Shown here piece by piece: positions 59,677-64,000 of a stretch of 64,000 bases of DNA. The notes beneath the pieces are model-generated. The model searched no databases and was not told the DNA's origin. It saw only the letters and a program-made list of their open reading frames with translations. The first letter of the stretch is position 1. Each line of letters opens with the position of its first letter. Source of the stretch: Dioscorea cayenensis subsp. rotundata (taxonomy: Eukaryota > Streptophyta > Magnoliopsida > Dioscoreales > Dioscoreaceae); contig NC_052475.1 of assembly GCF_009730915.1 (NCBI RefSeq), positions 25,295,016 through 25,359,015 of the forward strand, read 5' to 3'. Made by a program: the position numbers and the translations under genes.

Positions 59677-62557
59677 ATGGATGAATCCCATGTCAAGCAG
59701 GTGAGAATTTCCTAATTCCCAAATGTTTTCCCTGAAAATTCCAAATCTTGGCGCGGCTTTGATGCATCGATTTTGCTGATCTCCTTTTGGCTCAGATTAT
59801 TGAGCATCAGGTGCTATCGGTCGCCAAGGTCGTGGAGGAGAAGCTTGACGAGGAGATCGCTGCACTGGATCGGCTTGATCTAGACGATCTCGAGGCCCTC
59901 CGCGAGCGCCGCATCCAGCAGCTCAAGAAGGCCGCTGAGCGTCGCAAGCATTGGGTCTCCCTTGGCCATGGTGAGTACTCAGAGATCTCCGAGAAAGGAC
60001 TTCTTCTCTGCCGTCAAGGCCAGCGATCGTGTTGTCTGCCACTTTTACCGCGATAACTGGCCCTGCAAGGTACCATCTTTTCGATCTGTTTTCTTCGCCT
60101 TATGATTTGGTCGTTGTTGGATCATTCTTCTTGATCTTGGTCTGTGCCTTGGTCTCTCTGACTCATCTATTTGATTGCAATTATTAATGGAATATCTCCA
60201 TAGTTCCATGGAGGAGAGGGGAAACCTGCTTAAAACGGGCAATAGCCCAGTTTTTATTGAGTTTGGGAAGTGGTTTTTCTCTTGATGATTTGTTGATTAT
60301 AATGCATGCCATCGTACTTCTTTGCTGGAATTAATCTACTGCCATTGTGTTGTTTGCCACTGTAAGATGCTGTCTTTTTTATCTGTTTTCTGCATTGAGT
60401 TTCTCTCTTGGCGTTTGTCATTTGCTGGTCCATTTTCTTTACTGTTGAATTATCCTATAATATGGATAGTGGCTTGTGCTTGATCCTTATTGCGTGAGTT
60501 TATTGCGTGAGTGCTGTACTTGAATGTGATTATTGTCTGTGTCTGAATGAATGAGATTGATATTGAATATTATGAAAGTAGAAGTTTTCAGTTGAGTTAA
60601 TCTGCCCTCATTTTAGTTAAATTTGGATAGATGACATCTGGTAATGGAGGTTGCATATGAATTATTGTCACTACATTGGCATGTAAATATCAGTGAATAT
60701 TTGAGCAGATGTAGAAAACAGTATGTGTCGCACACTACTTGGAATAATAGTTCCCATTATATCAGTTCTGTGACCCAAGTTTTGCCCACTTTATCAGTTG
60801 ATTTGACAAACTTGAAATAAGATTTGAGTTAGTTATCTAGCCCCTTGATTCCCTTGATAGTTAATGTGGGACAGAGTTAAAAAGAAAAGAAGAAGAATAG
60901 AAGTACCCACCATGATTTGCATTTCTTATTATCTACACATCCCTTGTTCACTCACACATAGTTTTTGTGAAGACCACAATGCACATTACGTTTACATCCA
61001 GGTGTTCTACAAGTGATATATTTAATCTTTTAGAACAAAAAAATGAAAATTTTTTTTATCAGATCCTTTACAAGGTATCTCTTTGATGGAATGTTTTTCA
61101 TATGGTACATGATGACTTTTGATATGAACACTCTTTGAATTTGAGTGGATGAGTTTATATTATCCATTGTTGGCATTTAGACCTCTTGGATAGATCTTGA
61201 TTAAAATTTGATTGATACACATTCTTAATTTTTTTTTCATCTTTTTGACTGCTCTAAAATTGGTGTTTTGATTTTTTTTCCCACTTGATTCAAAGGAAAT
61301 TTCTTTATGGGATAAGGCTTCTTAAACCATTCCATATGAGAATATATCTGACTGAAGTTGGGTCAAATTAGATCATACAATTATACTTTAAACATCTTTT
61401 GAATGCTTTTAGAACAGGCGCCCCCATATAACAAAAGAATTGTGCTTATGTACACATATTGTATCTAAAATATGAGCCACTTTTTATTTATCTTTTTAAT
61501 TTGACAACTAAGAGTTTCTGTTGTGAACTAACAAAAGGATATATGAAGGTCTATTTAATATATAATTGCACTTCCTCTCTGACATTTTTAATGTGGTCAT
61601 TTTGCTTTTGCCTTATCTTGTATGCCATATTACTCTGCCAATTCTTCTTTAGAAGTGCATGTTTTTGTGAATAATCCTTATCTGTGATACGAGGCATAAT
61701 TAGCAGAAGTGATTTAATTGTACTATTCTCTGGTAATTAAGATTGTTTATCCCCTTCCAAGACTTATGTGTGAAATTGTATTGTTTGCATGTTTTCTTTT
61801 ACTTGATATGCATGAACAACATTCACAATAAAAGCATCCCTCTGAATATTTAATGGCATGGACCTCGCAAACTGAGCAAGAGATATGACATGCTAATGGA
61901 TGGACTATCATGTAAATGGTCTTGGGCTCACACCATGCCTTGTTATCCCTTCTTATTGATATAATGAAAAAAAAAAAAAAACTTTGTCCTTGCTAATATT
62001 TTGACGGTGAGCTGTATATTTTTGTGTTATAAAAATACTGAATTAAGGCTTGTCTATGGAATAGTTTATAGGTGGAGTTTTTGCAAGCATGAATAATTAT
62101 CTAGTCCATGTATTTTTCTCGCAGGTGATGGACAAACATCTAAGTATTCTTGCTAAACAACATTTTGAAACACGCTTCCTCAAAATTCATGCTGAGAAGA
62201 GTCCCTTCCTCACTGAGAAGCTTAGGGTTGTTGTTCTACCTACACTTGCTCTTGTAAAGCATGCGAAAGTAGAAGACTATGTGGTATGAGACTGTATCTT
62301 TATCAACGTCACTGTTAAATCCTTGTTTGTTCTCTCTCTTCCTCTCTGAATCCAGCTGAAAATGCATTTCATTTCAGGTCGGCTTTGATGAGCTCAGGGG
62401 CACTGATGAATTCAGCACAGAAGAATTGGAGGAAAGGCTTTCTAAGTCTGAAGTCATCTTTTTTGAGGGAGAGGGCTCTGCAAATCAATCGAAGCCCGCC
62501 ACAGCTAAGAGAAGTGTCCGGCAATCAGAAAGTTCAAATTTATCTGATTCTGATTAG
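59677..62557 (+). CDS. Thioredoxin-domain protein TXNDC9/PLP3-like, with a frameshift
   Basis: Four coding exons, 59677-59700, 59796-60069, 62125-62283 and 62378-62557, about 211 residues. An N-terminal coiled coil (VVEEKLDEEIAALDRLDLDD, ALRERRIQQLKKAAERRK) leads to HGEYSEISEK and a phosducin-type thioredoxin fold (FFSAVKASDRVVCHFYRDNW, VMDKHLSILAKQHFETRFLK, AEKSPFLTEKLRVVVLPTLA). The usual CxxC is absent (NWPCK), as is normal for this family. It probably helps the cytosolic chaperonin fold tubulin, by analogy with PLP3. Exon 2 is 274 bases, one too many: GAGAAAGGACTTC should read GAGAAAGACTTC (EKDFF). The conserved sequence continues in the shifted frame, so an assembly error is likely, but a real lesion is not excluded. 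Intron 2 is 2055 bases. Confidence 0.87.
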
Positions 62558-62886
62558 TTTGATCATATTCGTTTATTGTCTGTTGCTTGAGGATTCAGAT
62601 AATTTTTATGGCTTTATTACCTGCTTTGTAAACATTGGAAGCTTGTGGCCTGCAACTGCCCTCCATGTTTGTCTTGTTGTATATTCCACTCAGTTATCTA
62701 TGAGTTCAACTAATTAATCAGAGTTGCAAAGCATTCTATGATGTTTTATGGTTGTGTACCGACAATTAAATTGATAAGCCAGTGTAGAGATCCCATTATT
62801 TTAGATGTGAACATCAAACATTTTATTTAAGCATCATCATCCGCTGATACACATATAGATGTCGTACTTCGAAGGGACATGTTTGT

Positions 62887-63231
62887 TCAGGTAGGTTTCA
62901 AGGTACTAAGCCTTCGGAAATCATACTTTAGATGAGTACGTTTGATGAAATCCAGAGCTTGAGAATTGATATCTTCTGCTTCTTCAGGTTTATTCTCGTT
63001 CTTGATCTCTACCTCGACCTTGTCCTCATACCATTCAAGGTGCTCGACCCGGCCGAACAGCCCAGGCCGGTACTTGTCACTTGGTTCCATGTATTTCTTC
63101 TCCTCAAGTTGAGATTCTTGTTGGCTTTTCATGGCATTGCCCCTTTCAGCCTTGAACATCAAGGGAGAGAGATTGGTTGCAGATTGACCATCAGCGAAGG
63201 CAACATGCTTGTGCTCAAATGATCTTGGCAT
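62887..63231 (-). CDS. Small single-exon protein, possibly DUF761-like
   Basis: 114 codons from MPRSFEHKHVAFADGQ to a stop. It is hydrophilic with no signal peptide or membrane segment. The centre reads KYRPGLFGRVEHLEWYEDKV, an acidic stretch follows (ENKPEEAEDINSQALDF), and the end is IKRTHLKYDFRRLSTLKP. The pattern INSQALDFIKR near the C-terminus resembles the short C-terminal motif of DUF761 ('cotton fibre') proteins, but the match is partial. It lies convergent with TXNDC9, 330 bases past its stop. Function unknown. Codon use and the strict end motif favour a real gene, with moderate confidence. Confidence 0.55.
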   Translation of the reverse strand: MPRSFEHKHVAFADGQSATNLSPLMFKAERGNAMKSQQESQLEEKKYMEPSDKYRPGLFGRVEHLEWYEDKVEVEIKNENKPEEAEDINSQALDFIKRTHLKYDFRRLSTLKPT

Positions 63232-64000
63232 TGTGTTTGGGTTAATTTAGCACACTCTGTTTCTTTGTTTTCTCTAATATGAGACTATAGCATGGATGTC
63301 CTTATATATTCATAGAAAGATAATATTCTTAGGTGATAAAACTGCATCTAATGCTTCTTTTGTCATTTCAAAGCATCTATTCTCTTCTTTTTATTCCTCC
63401 AACTTCATCAAATAATTGTTGAGCATGATGAAAATTTACATCACATTGAAGTGATACTAGATGTAATTGAGATTCTAGATTCTCTTCTAGAGCATTGAAG
63501 TTGTATTCTTTTTCTCTTCTCTTATACATTAAAATGAGAAACAAATACCTATTCTTCTTCTAATATCTGAGTCCATGTTTTTGGTTTAAAATCAGTTAAA
63601 CAAAGCCAGAATATAAAATGCTTGACAAGCCAAGTTTTACTGGACATTAGTCTGACAATGGATCAAGCTTGTCTTGTAAAATTAAGGAGACACATATTTC
63701 AAATGTTTAAGAGATACTAATTAAGCATCTTAACCAGAATAGAACTCTACAACAATAGGTGATCAAGTCATCCCAAAATTTACATTTCAAACTACTTACT
63801 AAAATTACTAGGTGTGTGTATCTATGGTGTTTGATCCAAGTAGTAGAAATTTCAATCGTTTAAACAAAGGTTATGAGTTCGAATTATGGGAAAAAAACAT
63901 ATCTTTTTATTGGAAAAAACTCAATAAAGCTCCAAGTATTTTATCCCAAATTAGTTTAGAATACGTGCCTTTTAAAAAACTAATGGATCGAGCATCAAGC
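63232..64000. other. Right-edge region, no gene seen
   Basis: Probable promoter of the small minus-strand gene next to 63231, then AT-rich sequence. A phrase near 63860-63880 (GGTTATGAGTTCGAATTATG) resembles a Pol III B box but has no partner A box that I could see. Confidence 0.4.

Overview
This window is nuclear DNA of a flowering plant. It is AT-rich, its genes have short coding exons with GT-AG or GC-AG introns, and they encode plant-only families: a KNOX homeodomain protein, a YABBY of the INNER NO OUTER type, two pentatricopeptide-repeat (PPR) proteins and chloroplast-targeted proteins. Nothing seen fixes the species. A non-grass angiosperm, possibly a non-grass monocot, fits, but that is only an impression.

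Layout, left to right: a diphthamide-pathway WD40 protein (DPH7 type, minus strand); a class I KNOX gene (plus, 5 exons with a 2 kb third intron); a NEDD8/RUB-conjugating enzyme UBC12 (minus, 5 coding exons); an intronless GSO1-like leucine-rich-repeat receptor protein with no kinase (minus); a P-class PPR gene (minus); a decayed 5.7 kb L1-type LINE (plus); a universal stress protein (minus); a chloroplast DnaJ-ferredoxin protein (plus); a plastid CRAL-TRIO/Sec14 gene whose 3.2 kb first intron holds a complete PLS-E PPR gene on the same strand (minus); about 6.6 kb without recognisable genes; a neprosin/DUF239 protein (plus, 7 exons); a multi-pass membrane protein (minus, 8 coding exons); a plastid UVR+ApaG protein (minus, 6 exons); an INO-type YABBY (plus, 6 exons); a TXNDC9/PLP3-like protein (plus, 4 coding exons); and a small single-exon protein resembling DUF761 proteins (minus).

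The genes are mostly independent units. Several are housekeeping (diphthamide synthesis, neddylation, tubulin or chaperonin-linked phosducin-like function) and have TGGGCC-type 'site II' boxes upstream. The two developmental regulators, KNOX and YABBY, lie about 50 kb apart with a DUF239 gene between them, which recalls the neighbourhoods of KNAT6/INO and KNAT2 in Arabidopsis.

The most notable points are: four GC-AG introns, each the first coding intron of its gene (KNOX, neprosin, UVR-ApaG, YABBY); one gene nested in another's intron; a kinase-less GSO-type receptor; and three otherwise intact conserved genes that each carry a single one-base frameshift, which could be assembly errors or real lesions. 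I found no CRISPR array, tRNA or rRNA gene, and no LTR or virus-derived element I could support.
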